A stretch of DNA of 64,000 nt from Sthenelais limicola (GCA_942159475.1 OW804095.1:87495740-87559739), one strand, 5' to 3'; numbered from the stretch's first letter, positions 33,201 through 46,570 are shown. Numbers and translations are program-made. Notes: generated by a model from the letters alone, not told the origin.

Positions 33201-33504
33201 TTAAAGCTGTATTATGAGCTAACATCAGGACTTTTTGTTCCGTTCTTTTCCAACCCATTTAAAGGTTATTTGACCATAATTTTGGAGCATTTTGTCTAGT
33301 TGTTTTTCTACAGGGCTTCATACAAGTCCACGTTTATATTTCCGAGAAATCGTTTCCTACGGTGGCTTAATTTATTATCGCTCACCGGCGGCTTTTTCTC
33401 TCGGCTGATTCAATTTTTCATTTGACGTATGGGCCTAAGTCACAAAAATTGTGATTAAATGTGGTAAGATTTCTTTGTCATAATAGCTGAGAATGCAGCT
33501 TTAA
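33201..33504. mobile_element. TTAA-flanked MITE, copy 2
   Basis: TTAA at 33201-33204 and 33501-33504; left end AGCTGTATTATGAGCTAA, right end TAATAGCTGAGAATGCAGCT. Shares TTCCGTTCTTTTCC and the ACGGTGGCTTA block with other copies. Confidence 0.8.
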
Positions 33505-34454
33505 GTTAGTCACTTAATGATGTTAGGAAAATGTCGAAATCACTAGAACATGAGAAGGGAGTTTAATGGAGCTTTGACAAAGAAGAACGATTAATAAGTC
33601 AGAATTTCACCATCTTTCGTGGTGTTTAAGTCCCTCCTACCCCATTTGAGAGAGTTTCTGTCAGCTGATATATCAGAGCACATAAATCCTGATAATATAT
33701 TTAATGAACTTTTTATGAAGCGAAATGCCACGCATATATTTTTTATGACAATTCCCTTTAACCTTGGTTTACAATGGGATGTTTTCAATTTGCATTATTT
33801 ATCCTCTCCTTGCGAAGAGCTCAGTGAACAAAACTTCATATATACAGTGCCTATCACTGGGTACATATATCTCAAGCCTGTACTGTTCTAAGTACAAGTT
33901 TTAATGGTTCTGCCCTGGAAAGTGGGACATCTGGATCTTAGGTGAGTCTCTTCTTGGATCTCTGGTATATTACACTATCCAGAAGTGCACCCCATTCCTC
34001 CTCCTACCCATGGTAAACACCAATATAAAACATCCATTTGCTCATAGAGACCACAACGAGTGGCTCTGATGGATAAGTCAGCTGAGTTTAGGGAGCAGAT
34101 AAAAGTCAGGAAATTCTAGCTGCTAGCTCAGACTGGTCGGTGTCTGATATCAATGTCACAACTATAGCATCCAGTATCATCCACTCGATTTCTTTAAATA
34201 TTCATTTTTGTGTTCAAATGATTTGCATTATAATATTATCTGAAATTGTATACACGTACCACTGAAAGGCTAATCTATAGAAATTCAAAATGTCAGACTG
34301 AATACTTTTACAGAATGATCTGGCCTTGAGACGTTAGGGTCCAAATTAAAAGCCCCAGGTGCTAAAACACTCTACCTGAGGTTCTGGTTCAGCCATATAT
34401 TATGTACGCACCAGGACACTGGGTACTTTTAAATGCATAGCATTAGATAGGTCA
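33505..34454. other. Non-coding interval
   Basis: No supported gene; ORFs of about 90 codons at 33619-33891 show no recognisable family. Confidence 0.4.
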
Positions 34455-34675
34455 GGGCATCAGAAAATGTACCATCGGTAGCTCCACACATTTTATACTG
34501 TCAAATTAAACTGAAACATGGAAAATTACTATATGGGTATATCTGAGTATATTTGGTCAGGAACAATCTGTTTCGAGTATGTTGAACTTGTATATCAAGC
34601 CTCATTTGTATCTTAAATTTAGGTAATTTGAGGAAATTGGGGAAGGTGAATTGGACATCTTCTGAAGACATGACC
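34455..34675 (+). repeat. About 210-bp interspersed repeat, copy 1
   Basis: Shares in order GAAAATGTAC, AGCTCYACACAT, ATGTTGAACT, AAATTTGGGTTATTT and GGTGAATTG with copies at 36845, 59125 and 59630. Non-coding. Confidence 0.7.
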
Positions 34676-34722
34676 GAGATGCGTGCAGGAACCTCTGGAG
34701 CAGAAAACGCAGACACTTCCTA

Positions 34723-35830
34723 GTTATAAAAGCACTAGCAAAGTACCCGTCCTCCGGACGGTCACACTCTCTCCCCACACTTAACCCTCTCCCACTTTTC
34801 CCTCCCCTGTTCTCTTGTCTTTCATACCTGTTTTTCTCTCCCAACCCCATCTCCGATTCCCCCTTCCCTCTGCCTCCCCCACCTGTATCTCATTATTAGA
34901 ATAGAATAGAATAGAAAAACGTTTATTTCAGTCAGTGACTGCAATGAAGAGGAGGTCTCCAGCGTACGGGGTGTACTCTTTCCCCTCATGCTTAACTTAC
35001 AATTCTGGGTGTAGTTGGAAACAAAACTGCAGCGTTCGATGAAGGCTGTCAGCATCCAACTATTATATTACAGATAAATAAAATACAGTGGTTATGAATA
35101 TAGTTAAGGTAGTACAGTAGTTTGAACTCGTGGTAAAGTTTTACATGTGGATAAGTAACAATATATTGTGGTTATATGAAATAGTGGTCATTCCAGATTA
35201 ATGTGGATCTGGCCAAGTTTTTAAAACGCTGTTTATCATTATAGAACTTTTATTTCTCATTAAACATATAGTTACATAAAGGAGAAAAAGGAGATACTAT
35301 ATGATCTGTCAGCACTACTCTGAAGTGTGTTGATCTTCCCCGATTTCCTGATATATTTTGGATTACATTTTGTTTTATTTTTTATGATGAAGTCGCTGTT
35401 ACATAATAATGTTTTCCATATTTTACATTTGTTTTACATTTGGTAGAGTGGTAGAAACTTTTTTAATTATATATTCAAGTTTGATAAGAAAATCATGCTC
35501 CCCCTCCCCTCTCCGATTTCCCCGCCCCCCCCCCCCCCCCCACACACACACTCTCCCTCCCCTCTTCCTCATGCTCCCCCTAGGTCCCCCTGGACGTAGG
35601 TTGTGGGAAATGACGTAGTATCTCACAGGGGCTTTCCCAGGCTATAAATAGAGTGTGGGTATCCCGATTTAAAAAAGGCTTCAAAATCACATTTCCCCGC
35701 CCCCCCAAATACCTTCATAAACCACATACAACGACATCCAGCGAGGGGGACAGACCTCTAAAGATGAGTAAAGTGGTTTTTAAAACAACAAATTCTGAGA
35801 ACATTCGGGACAAAGAAACCCCTCTTTCTA
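34723..35830 (+). repeat. Polypyrimidine repeat family, copy interrupted by a LINE tail
   Basis: Begins ACTAGCAAAGTACCCGTCC then CGGACGG and a long CT-rich tract to about 34893. It resumes at about 35490 with CT-rich sequence, a C-run (35525-35540) and CCCAGGCTATAAATAGAGTG, then GGCTTCAAAATCACATTTCC. The same order is seen at 58050-58690. The 590 bases in between are a - strand LINE 3' end. Confidence 0.65.
34895..35450 (-). mobile_element. LINE 3' end inserted in the polypyrimidine repeat
   Basis: On the - strand it ends CAATAAACG-like then TTTTTCTATTCTATTCTATT, with a (TTCTA)n tail at 34897-34915. Upstream a short frame (IRKSGKINTLQSS...) around 35290-35400 looks like a degraded ORF2 C-terminus. 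CR1/jockey-like is likely from the pentamer tail; the clade is not certain. Confidence 0.55.
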
Positions 35831-36844
35831 CCTTTTCTTTTCTACCTCTTTTCATAGAAATCGCCCTACCCTTATATTATATGGATAAAGAAGTATTTCA
35901 TGGGGGTCAAATCAAAGCGAGTAGAAAAATTGACATTCAAATATATATATATTATATATAAAACATTGTGTACCTGCTAAAATATTAAGCAGTTAAGCAA
36001 AAATCTCATATTTAGATGTATTCCAAGAATTCCCTATCAATATAGGAGATTTTGCAGAAAGTGAGATGATGTACTGGTGGTCATGGATATACATGGAAAC
36101 AATGCAATGAATGAAGTTTCTGGCGAACACTGACTGTATGGGTAAAAAAAGGGCAATGTGGGTGGAATTAAATTTATGCAGCAGCACCTGTGGTAAGGGC
36201 GTTTTTGCATGCTCTCGCGATCGAGGCACCGAATGCTGGGTAAGTGGGCCAGGTGAGAGACGTATTTCTTCAATGTATAAACTATACTAAGCCCTCCTCA
36301 ACCATATCATTCCACTGCCAACTTGAAATATTACACTGAGCAAAGGAATGAGATGCTACGCTTAATCAATGCCAATTCCTTGGGTGTAACTTCCGTCATG
36401 AGTCATTGTTGCTCTTGTCAAATAAGTAATCACTTTTCATCAGTACATGTATGATTTAAAAAACTTGCTTTCTATTGGAATATAGCAATACATGTACGCT
36501 GGCCCTTGTCGACAACGGCTTGGATATCTCACGATAGTCATGCTATACTGCCAAAAGGCTATTAACATTAACAACAAAGAAAATAATGATAAGAAATAAT
36601 ACATTTCTTTTTTATCTATACACCCTCCTGCATTGAGCCAAGATTCAGGGAGGGAGGAAAATTCAGTGCTTCATAACATACAAACTAGTTTAGATCACTG
36701 ACTGACCTGAGACCCAGTCTGACCTAGGTTGCCTAGTTTTTGCTGATCTTGCATCCATTAACCATTGCTGGAAAGAAAGCTGCTGCCTCTCTATAGGCAG
36801 ATCCATCAGATCTGTACTCATGTGGGTCAGGTCGTGAGAAAATG
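35831..36844. other. Non-coding interval
   Basis: AT-rich sequence with a TA microsatellite at about 35940-35960. No gene recognised. Confidence 0.4.
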
Positions 36845-37062
36845 TACAATCGGAAGCTCTACACATTGAGTAAATTCTGTTAAATCAGGCTGAAAAATGA
36901 TAAATACTAGCTGTATCTGAGTGTATTGATTTAAAAAATGCATTGTTTCAAAAAAGCTGTTTGCTTATGTTGAGCTGCATTTTGAAGCTCATTTTTGTAC
37001 CAAATTTGGATTATTTGAAAGGATTGGTGAAGGTGAGTTGTACATTTTGAGGAGACTTCACC
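36845..37062 (+). repeat. About 210-bp interspersed repeat, copy 2
   Basis: Same block order as at 34455; contains AAATGATAAATAC and TTATGTTGAGCTGCATTTTG. Confidence 0.7.
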
Positions 37063-37540
37063 CTATATACTATGATTCAATGCCCTATTGCCCGTTCTCA
37101 TGAAAGTCTATAAGCGGGCTGCTGCTCTCGGTTCACTAGTGATTACATGCTTTGCAGAAATGTGTTACCCAGGTGATGTGTAGGTGTGTCTATAGAATGC
37201 AGGGATCCAAGCTAACAAAGTATATATGATCTTCCTTCCCAAATAAGAGTAGTGCAGAGACTTGGATGGGTGCATTGGATGCCTGTACAACGGGTGGGAG
37301 GGGAGAGGGAACATTTGTGAGATCAGTGTAAATTTTCCATCTTTCCGATGTTGCAGGTATACACTAGAATTGAAGCTGCATTCACAACTATTACCACCAA
37401 CAAAATTACTCATGCTGTGACGTATAGGACTTCATTCGATAAACCCCCCAATTATTAGATTAGAAGTTTGATGAATTTATAGGTAAATATGATAGAGATA
37501 AAACAAGCTTGGGCCATGACAATTAACTAAATTATAGTTA

Positions 37541-37590
37541 ATCGATCCTGATGAAGGTCGAATGTTAGACCGAAACGTAGATCGCCCCAA
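37541..37590 (+). ncRNA. Hammerhead-like ribozyme motif
   Basis: Stem I CGATC (37543-37547) pairs with GATCG (37580-37584). The core CTGATGA lies at 37548-37554. Stem II is GGTC (37556-37559) with GACC (37568-37571). GAAA follows at 37572-37575, then palindromic ACGT (37575-37578) and A at 37579 as the expected cleavage base. One extra A (37555) between core and stem II departs from the consensus. Very short palindromic stem III is typical of hammerheads in Penelope-like elements and retroposons, thought to work as dimers. Activity is not shown. Confidence 0.6.
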
Positions 37591-37599
37591 AGTATTAAA

Positions 37600-38439
37600 C
37601 CTCCTTCAAATATAAACATCTGTGTCCCTTCGTGTTTTGAGGTGTCTCAATCACTTGGAAACTAAATTATAAATTGGAGAAAATTATACAATGATGACAC
37701 ATCATGTCTTTACAGTATTGAGTACTATTCATTTTGAGCCTTGGCTTCCTTGTAGAGGATGGTGTGATCCCCCTGCTGTCCAAAGGCCGGTGTCTGCATT
37801 GGTGATGATATGGATGGTAGCATGTTGCTGCCTATCGGAACTGGGTGGTACTTGAGGTGTTCACTCCTTGCTCTATAGCAGAGATGCCAATATAGGGCGG
37901 ACCCCTACATATCGATATAGATGCATTACCTTGTTAAACCTTTGAAATATTATTTTTAATCTCGAAATTTATACATCCATATTGGTAAACGATTATGATT
38001 TCAAGGTTTAAATCATGCATGACACACAGGCAAGTATGTGATTATACATTATATGGAATTTCCACTGAATTGAAACTATGGCTCCATTGAGGCTGCAAAA
38101 GAATACTTCCATGTTAAACAGAGATTAACATGGGAGGAAGCACTGGTTAAACATTCATGAATTCTGAGGTATATTTCCCACCTCCATCAACCTAGGTCCT
38201 CACATTAGTATTTACTTTAGAAAGTGACAGTTGATATGGAACAATACTTCTCCTAGGTTAGGAATTTTAAAAGTAATTGGAATCATACTTCTTAATATAT
38301 AGTCTGTCGTGGGAGGCATTTAAGCATAGATATATATTTTGAACGATTATATTATATGAACAAGTATTAATAATAACATGAAGGAAATAAGGTTAGAACA
38401 ACCAAAGTTCAAAATTTCCAATGTTGACACATGCAAATA
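37600..38439. other. Non-coding interval with an LTR-like fragment
   Basis: At about 37757-37906 the sequence resembles the end of the 46717-47831 LTR (ATGGTGTG, CCCCTGCT, GGCCGGT, GCGGACCC-CTACATAT), so it may be a truncated copy. Elsewhere nothing recognised. Confidence 0.4.
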
Positions 38440-38711
38440 GGTCTGATCGACCCGAGCGTGGAAGAAGGTGTGGCAGTTATACAAAATGTTCCAACTTCCC
38501 TGCGCTCCTATTGGTCGAGCCTGTCACGTGGTTGACGACCGTACACAAACAACAAGTGGGCGTGGCCTCGTCGCAGCTATATGGCGGCAAGGTCTTGCCT
38601 ATACATAGCAAGGCGAGTGATTCCAATAGAGGATTTCCTTGGAACCTGTGATGTTACCAGCCGTTTTTCTCCTCTGTACAGTTCTGTCGACCCTTTCCTG
38701 AGGACAACAGG
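38440..38711 (+). promoter_or_regulatory. CpG-rich promoter-like patch, possible non-coding first exon
   Basis: A CpG-dense island in AT-rich surroundings with an inverted CCAAT (TATTGGTCGAG, about 38509), an E-box CACGTG (about 38525) and a possible donor AACAG|GTATAT at 38712. A repeat starts at about 38715. It could be an upstream promoter of the GMC gene 12 kb downstream, which has an acceptor (TTTTGCAG, ending 51175) just before its start codon. That link is inference only. Confidence 0.3.
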
Positions 38712-38714
38712 TAT

Positions 38715-39145
38715 ATAGGCTGAAAATGTGATTTGGAAGCCCTATTTAGTTGGGTTCTGTACAAGCACTTTTAGCCTGGGAAAGCTGGGGAAGTCTGTCG
38801 GGAAAGCCTGGGACTATGTCATTTATGTCACTTCCCACAAACTACTAGATCACCTCCAGGGGACCCAACCACATGTGAAGGGGGAGGGGGAGAGTGAAGA
38901 AGAGGGGAGGGAGAGGGTGGGGAATCGGAGAGGGGGGCGGGGCAGGGAGAAGGTTAGGAGGGGGAACGGGAGGTTAGGAGGGGGAGGGTGAAGACAAGGT
39001 AGAGGCTGGGATGAAGCAGAGGGGAGGGAGAGGTGGGATCGGAAAGGGGAGGAGAGGAAAAAAGGTATGAGAGACAGAGAAGAGGGGGAGGGAAAAGAGG
39101 GAGAGGGGGAAGTGTGGGGAGGGAGGGGGACCTGTGCTTTGGAAA
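38715..39145 (-). repeat. Polypyrimidine repeat family, inverted copy
   Basis: On the - strand it has the CT-rich tract, then GGGCTTCCAAATCACATTTT, matching the copies at 34723 and 58050 in reverse. The G-rich + strand (38878-39130) gives spurious Gly/Arg ORFs. Confidence 0.6.
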
Positions 39146-39180
39146 CATAACATCCAATACTTCGCGACAACACTGTTTTA

Positions 39181-40376
39181 TATACCTCCAGGGACAGAGC
39201 GTCAGCGGACAATGATGAACTTCAGTCTGATCTAACCAGGGTTGGTGCCTGGTATAAGACCAACAAGATATCACTTAATATTAAAATGAGCCAAGTAATG
39301 TCTATACACAACCGAAAATCAAAAGATTCTCACCACAAGTTTCCGGACATACTAATAAATGACCAGAAATTAGAAAGAACACAATCCTGCACATACCTAG
39401 GAGTAGACACCGATAAACTCTCTTTCAAAAAATATATCGAAAGGCGAATCACACAAGCACAAACAAGAATAAAAGCCTTAAGCAAAATATCTAGAGCCCT
39501 CTCCAAATCAACAATCCTGACACTCTATAAAATGACTATTAGACCAATTTTGGAATATGGCGACACAACAATCTACAATGTGGCACCAAAACAAACACTA
39601 AATCGTTTGCAATCTATCCAAAATTGTATCGTCAGGCTAGCCTATAATCTACCAAAACAAACAAATGTAGACCACCTCCTTGATGATGCTGGCTTACAAC
39701 AACCACACGTCAGGCGACAGATGCATCTGTTAGAAAAAGCATTTAGAGATACCAAAATAGAGGGTAGACTAGACATCTGGAGAGTGAATCTTAGAAGCTT
39801 GAGAAAAGGTCCAAATCTAATAATACCGACCCCCAAATCGGAAAATTTTTAAAAAATCATTTGTATACCAGGCACCAACCTTATGGAACAACCTTGACAG
39901 AAGCACCAGGTCCTTTCAAGACCTGGTGACCTTCAAGAGATACCTAAAAACTCAGTACAACCCCACTTATCTATATAATTTCTGCTGATTTCATGTAAGA
40001 ATAAGTGAGATACTTTAACTACTATATAACACCGGATTGATATTCATGTTTATTGTATTGTATTTCTACTTTGTTTGTATGTACCCATATATATTTGTAT
40101 ACTCTTGCCTACATACCTATGTTTATAGATAGGTAGGTACTGACAGTAACATTGAGATACCGGCGATCTCAGTGCATTATATCATATTATATCATAGTAC
40201 ATTGTCAACTAGTATAGATCCTTTTCCAAATTCAGGGCTATTTAAAATGGAAGACCTGTATACTTTACAGATAATACTCCTTTTTCCATATTTTACTTCA
40301 TTTCAATTTCTAGTCTGTACCATGTATTAAACTTTGTAAACGTTTATGGAAATAAAAATCTATTATTATTATTATA
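39181..40376 (+). pseudogene. LINE (jockey/CR1-like) ORF2 C-terminal part and 3' UTR
   Basis: Open from about 39181 in frame with the ATG at 39286. Shows ...TYLGVDTD, KMTIRPILEYGD and LNRLQSIQN, the conserved region C-terminal to the RT palm in jockey/CR1/RTE-type proteins. The frame ends at TAA (39850) within an A/T run; the next frame continues SFVYQAPTLWNNL to a stop near 39986, so one indel breaks the ORF. The 3' UTR runs to AATAAA (40352) and an ATT tail at about 40362-40375. It is 5'-truncated and the RT catalytic box is lost. Dead copy. Confidence 0.8.
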
Positions 40377-43300
40377 ACATGGATAATACGTGGATATTGA
40401 CATTGGAGCACTCATAAATATTTCATGCTGAACATGGTATGTTTTCTATATATTGTACACTTACATACAACTCCTATACAACCATGCAAATCAAGATTCA
40501 GGATGGCGGACTTGCAAATCCTCTGACACCTGACGATACTCTGAAGACACTCTCTATAGAATATTGAAATGTACGACGACATGAAATTTATACACTGTTC
40601 AATATAATTATATATGTGCCCTATGATAAAAAATAACAACCTTTTAATTAAATATAATACATATGATCAAAATGCCCACAAGAAAGTAATCTTTAACATA
40701 CAACCTCAAGCCCACAGTTATAAAAGAGCGTTCTAATACAAAACTCGGTAGCTGGCTGGCTACTGATATTCACAATGCAACATTTCTTACAAAAGAGAGT
40801 AGCGTATAGAGAGAATGTCTATCTGGGCCAGTTTGGATCTTGGTTGTAAACAGTGCATGCTTCGGGTAAATACCGTACCTATGCTGTAGAGCAGCAGAAC
40901 TGACCCCTACTGGATCCCCATAGGTTTTTAGGGCACAGAGCACGGAAGTAAAGGAAACCCATATCTGGAATCGGGGTCAGGCAGTCTGTTCGGTTGAGTT
41001 TGTAACAGAGTCGAATGGGAAAATGAATATCATACTGGGTTACCGCAGCTTCTATAGATCTACGTAAAGTAATGATAATAATATGTATATGTATTTGTTC
41101 AATAAGTTTGACCAAAATGGAGATGTCCATCTGGAATTTAATCCAGGTCTTCCAGGAAATACCTAGCAGTGAAAATTTAAAATATACTGTAGTTTCGTTA
41201 GATGTTTAGACAGAGTTAATTGGTAAACATGTGTTTTTAATTGAAAGCTTTCATCACATCTCATATTATCATTTTCAACGTGCATTTATATGTATAACTT
41301 CATGGAACGTTATCCATTGCTGTAGTAAGGTGAAATGCTGTACCGCTCCTGAACTACGTGTTCACCGCATGTGAAAACTTCGCCTGTTTGGTGATATGTT
41401 ATCAATGCTGTGAATGTACAGGGATAGCACTGGGCGAAACAGTCTAAACTAGGCGGTTTCCACAGTTCAGTGTCTTTGCACACCTGAGGTCCACCTGCTT
41501 GCCACATATGAAAAGACCTTTTACCAGAACTTCAGGGTTTGAAGGTTACTTCTTGTACTATAACCCCAGTAATAATTCAAGACTAGTTTTTTTTTCTACC
41601 TGAGCAAACTGCACAAAGTCTTGGAGCACGGGTCTTGGAGATTCCAAGTTCTGCTGATAGTGTGGATGGAGTTACATTATGATGATCCAAGATTTGAAAA
41701 ATTGTTCTAGCTGTGTTCAAGACCTATTCCACATTTTGAACTAACATTTTGGAAGCAGGTTTACAATGCAATGTATAAAATCTTAAATCATTAGAAAATG
41801 AACTAATTTTGCACTTTCTTAGGGGCAGCAGTAGGGGATTTACGCCCCATTTCAGACATGTGCATATAAACCTCCCAACAAGAGAACCGCCTTTACTCCC
41901 AGACTTCCAAAATTATTTTGTTTATTGCTCTAGCTAGGCCCACTTTGGGGCCCATTACACTCACCTGAATCCACGAAGGGAATCGGCTTCCAAGTGTTTT
42001 TATCCCCCTTTCCCGGCAGGGTGTTTATCCGTACCTTCGACACAACATCAAGAATAAAAAGCATTATAAATACACTTATTATCATACGCGAAGTATTTCA
42101 GGTACTAAATGAAGAGAAATAACAGTATGCTTTTGTTATTCATACTCACAATAACGCCCAATACTGCAAATATTAGGGAGAGGATTTTACGAGAATTCAT
42201 CAATTATTATTCCATAGAAAGGATAATCTCCCATTGAAACATGAATGGTATGATGGAATGAAGGGTCGCAACAACAATAATAAACATAATGATGGGTGAA
42301 GGAAACTAAATTAAATTGAGATAAACTTGTAATAAGTATTGAACCCCATTTATCAGCAATAGTTTGCATATTAGATTTTTATTCTATATCACAGCTACAT
42401 AACTCGTTATACAATGTAGAAAATCAAAACAAAAGTAAGGAAAAGGGAATAATCTCTATGTAACTATTACAGTTCTTCTGATTACCCCCGAATTTTATGT
42501 TTAGCTTATAATAATCAAATAGTACATAGGTGACCGATTTTTATGAAAAGTAGTCATTTGCCCGAAATGCAGTTGAACAAACCCCAAAAATAGCATTGTT
42601 CATATTATTGCTGATTTTTCTTGTGCATATTACTATAATACTTGGCTGTAATTCTGCGAAATTCGGCAGCATAATCTTTGATAGTTAGCCTTCAGTGGCC
42701 TGGCAAAGTTTACCTCTGCCACCATCGTACATCACGCTCAATATCAAAATGTTTAAAGTAGCATTTCATCCATGCGGTAGGTTCATTTTAATAGTTTTCT
42801 TTTTCTACCTTCAAAAACAGGCCTATTTATTCAGATTTCGATAGTAATTTGATATATTTTGGTGAACATATATAATGTAAAATGATCCTAAACTTGCGTT
42901 TTTTAATTTAAAAACTTCTCAATTTTTTATACTTTAACTAATAGATAATAATGTATTTCCTTTCATTTTTCCTATATATTAGAAGGTATGAAATATGATA
43001 TCCGTTATTATAATGAAGACTATCGGTTGATACATTAAAATGTATTCCTTTAGAGTTATTTGGATTTATTACCTGTTTTAAGTAGCTTAAGAAATGAGCG
43101 TGATACATGTAGGATGATGCGTGACATACGATGACGTTTTACTATATGAAACATACCCCACAGTCAAAGAAATGGCCAAAACCATATTCGCATATGCTTA
43201 CAACTGAACCTAACTCCTATTTTTAATTTCCTACTATAGGAATAGCAATGAGTACTGTCTGTATAGCAAATTCCTTCTCTAAAGGTTCCTTACCAGATAA

Positions 43301-45469
43301 TAATATAGTCCAGTAGACAACCCCCCAAATATGGAGTAAGGGTAACTTAGAGCACTACCACGATATTTTTGCTGACAGCAGTTGGTCAGGTTGTCAAGAA
43401 ACTGATGTGTGCCCAGCTGGCATGCTTGAGCATTTTTAATAAAATCCGTTTCCATGGCAACTGCCTATGACAATGGGGAGTTTAGAATATCTGTAAATAA
43501 ATTTTCAGTGGTTATACACAAGGATAACAGTGGTGGTTAAATAGTAGAGTCAATCTAAGCTCAAAAATAGCCCTACCCTGAACAAATTGCAACAAAACGT
43601 TTTATGGTTGTTTCCTGTAGTTCTTAATGTGCTGAATAACATATCTAAAGTAGAGGAAAAATGGTCCACGGGAAAGTACTAAAAAACGCAAAAACAAAAT
43701 GGCCACCATGTATATATGCAACGCTAGTATATTCTTGTCACTTACTTTTAAAAGAAATTGTAAATGCTATCTGTTCACCAGTAGCACCACCTGGTGTAAA
43801 ACTAGTTCTATCACCTGGTGCGAACAAGTGGCATAATGGTAAACGACTGATGAGATACACCATCCCCCAGTTATGTTTATTTTAGTTGTAGTTCATTTCT
43901 TATTCTTCTTCAGCAAAAGAAATAAATTATCTTAACTGCTCTATCATATTAAATATTATTTAACATGTACACACTTTATATCTACAGAAAGGTGAGGAAA
44001 TAAGGAATTTAACCATATGCATCATTTTGGTCTCACTAGTAGCAGGCGTGCGTTAGCGCCGTGCGCCCTGTAACTGCGCCGTGTAACTGTTACGCATATC
44101 TACTTATGAAATAATGAATAATTTTTAAGCAATTATAAAAGGGTAAATTAAATCCGTGGGAGAAGTTTGTTTTATTTGTTTTTTTTAAAGCTTTTATTTA
44201 TACTGGGTAGTTCAAGTCCCAGCAATAGGGCTTTTCACTTGCCCCAGGTTTCGTTTGTACAAGGTTTCATATGTATGATAGTAACAATTTCATTGCTTTC
44301 GATGTACAGTATATACAGGCATCTTTAGTACATGGGAGGAAGACATTGCTGTGCCACTCATGTCTAGGGGCTAGTTCATAGTGTTAGCTGCACTTCCTTT
44401 GTAAGTTTATTGATATAATTTCTCAATTATTAGACAAGGAAAGACGTGTGCAGTTAAGTGAAGTAGAACACAATAGGAGAAGGAAAGAGGATACTGCTTT
44501 GCCACTTAATAATTCTGTAATGATATGAAGTTGAGAAGTAATAAGGATTTAGCTAATATGGAGGTACCATTACATTGTTTCAGAGTGCGAAATTAGCACC
44601 CGCCCGCCGCCAAATGCGGGTAAAAATTTGTGCGGGCGGGTAAAACCGCCAAGTTACCCGCCCTCCTTGGCGGATGAATGAGAATGAATCGTTACCATCT
44701 TCGGCGTACATATAGCAGGGAATATCAGCATAATGCAGACGAAGTTTGGGAAGGCTGTGGCAAATATTTCGATTCCTACACCTATGCTTCACATACCTTC
44801 CTTTTTGCCTATTATTTTGCCTTATTTCGGCCATATATTTAACCCAATTTATATAGTCATAGGCATAGTCATTTATATAGTTATAGTCATATTTCTATTA
44901 ATACATATAATTGTTGTATAACCATACAACTTTAGGAAACCCCTTTGACTTGGTGTCAGAGAATGAGTACATGTGTCAGAGAATGGAGTCAGTTGAGTGT
45001 CAGTGGGTGTGAATGCCAAGTGAGTGAAAAGTGTCAGGTGTTGTGTCCAGTTGTGGCTGCATTATGATGAGTATTTAGGTGCAATTTTGAATGCGCAATA
45101 TATGCGCAATTGAGATCACACCCATATTATTGACTTTTGAAGAAAACATGTATTTGAAGATACAATTGGTTAATTAACACATGTTTAATACAAACATAAA
45201 TGAATATGAATGAGAGCTTGATCCAACACAAGTGTGAGACCACCACCACCATAGCAGGAAATAGACGCAATGGATTTCACATAATGATGGCTAATGACAT
45301 GTTCATTTCACTGTGATTCAAAGCTATAAGTATCACACTTCACTAGTTTGCTGTCAATCACGAAATGATTGCAGTGCTATCACATTCAATTGCACTCAGT
45401 GCCCGTCGGGAAGTAGTAAGCCATGTTTAGTACATGGAGATCTCTTCTTTCCTGTAGTGGTATTACATT
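40377..45469. other. Five kilobases of AT-rich non-coding DNA
   Basis: No supported gene and no long repeat recognised. A GC-rich inverted repeat (ACCCGCCCG ... CGGGCGGGT) lies at 44598-44642. ORFs here (for example 43661-43885, 44580-44834) match no family I know. Confidence 0.4.
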
Positions 45470-45960
45470 GAATTATCGTATTGTGATTTGTTTGAGATAA
45501 TTCTAAGGGCTGAATTTTGTAGTATTTGTAGTTTAGTTAGTAGTGCTTTTGGGCCTGAATAATCTATAAAATCACAGTAGTCAATTTGTCAGAGTATGGC
45601 CATTTTGTATAAGTCTACTTTTGCTTTTTGTGTGAGGGAGCGTTTTGCTTTGTACATCAGTGAGATTTTTTGCCTTGTTTTTTTTATAGTGTTGTGGATA
45701 TGAGGTTTGAAAGTAAGGTATTCATCTAGGGTGAAACCAACATATTTGTATTCTGCAGCCGTATTTGTTCTGAATTTCCCAATTTGAGGTTAAGTGTTTC
45801 TTTCTTTATTTTTTTCCTGAATTTGAAATTAACTATGCTACATTTCTCCGCATTGACTGAGATTTTGTTGATTTGACACCATGTATTAATGGCATCCAGA
45901 TTCACTTGAAGTCATTTTATATAACATGCATAACATTTCCTTTTCATCTTCAGGAAAATA
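45470..45960 (-). pseudogene. LINE ORF2 fragment A
   Basis: In two - strand frames: INTWCQINKISVNAEKC, then YVGFTLDEYLTFKPHI, then an ALLTKLQILQN-like stretch, the order found after the RT palm of jockey/CR1-type proteins. Frameshifts and a stop make it dead. Confidence 0.7.
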
Positions 45961-45989
45961 GTCAGCAGTCAGGGCCCCTCATTGACCCA

Positions 45990-46570
45990 CTACTGGATCG
46001 AATAAAGATATTCGGTAAACGTAAATGACAATACAGGTTTCTCAATTCTAGTCAGATCAATTATATCAGATTATTGTTTTTTAATGAGTTTTTTTTTAAA
46101 GTTTTCCCCTCCAGGTTATTCCAAAGCGAAGGGCCAAGAAAACGAGGGGTGTGTTTATATTTCTCTCTTATGGGTTTGTGGATTTTTAAAACTTGTCCAT
46201 CCGCAGGTCTTATTTCTCTCAGCATATCTTGGTTAAAAAGGGGGTCATGTTTGTTATCAAACATTATCCCTAATAAAGCGATCTTTCCTCTTTTTACAAG
46301 ACTTGATTTTGCAATCTAGTCTAAGTTCTTGAATATTTCTATTTAATAATATTTCTAGTTAAAGTAAGTTAATTTAATGGCTCAAATCATGAGTCTTTCG
46401 AGTTTGTTCCTTATACTGCCATTAGCCATACTTAGGAATATAATACCATATTTGAGTATGGATAATATATGCGTCTTCAGAATCGTCCTAGCCATGTTTC
46501 TGTTTAGACAGACTCTTATTTTTCTGAACTGAGAGATTTTATGTAACACAGATGTATAGATTATATACAT
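45990..46570 (-). pseudogene. LINE ORF2 fragment B
   Basis: - strand: MARTILKTHILSILKYG (46570-46382) and, after a gap, PRFLGPSLWNNLEG (46264-46061), the C-terminal signature of LINE ORF2. Distinct from fragment A beside it because it overlaps the same protein region. Confidence 0.7.

Noticed and set aside
44580..44834. 84-codon - strand ORF over a GC-rich inverted repeat
   Set aside because: Composition follows the inverted repeat; no family recognised.
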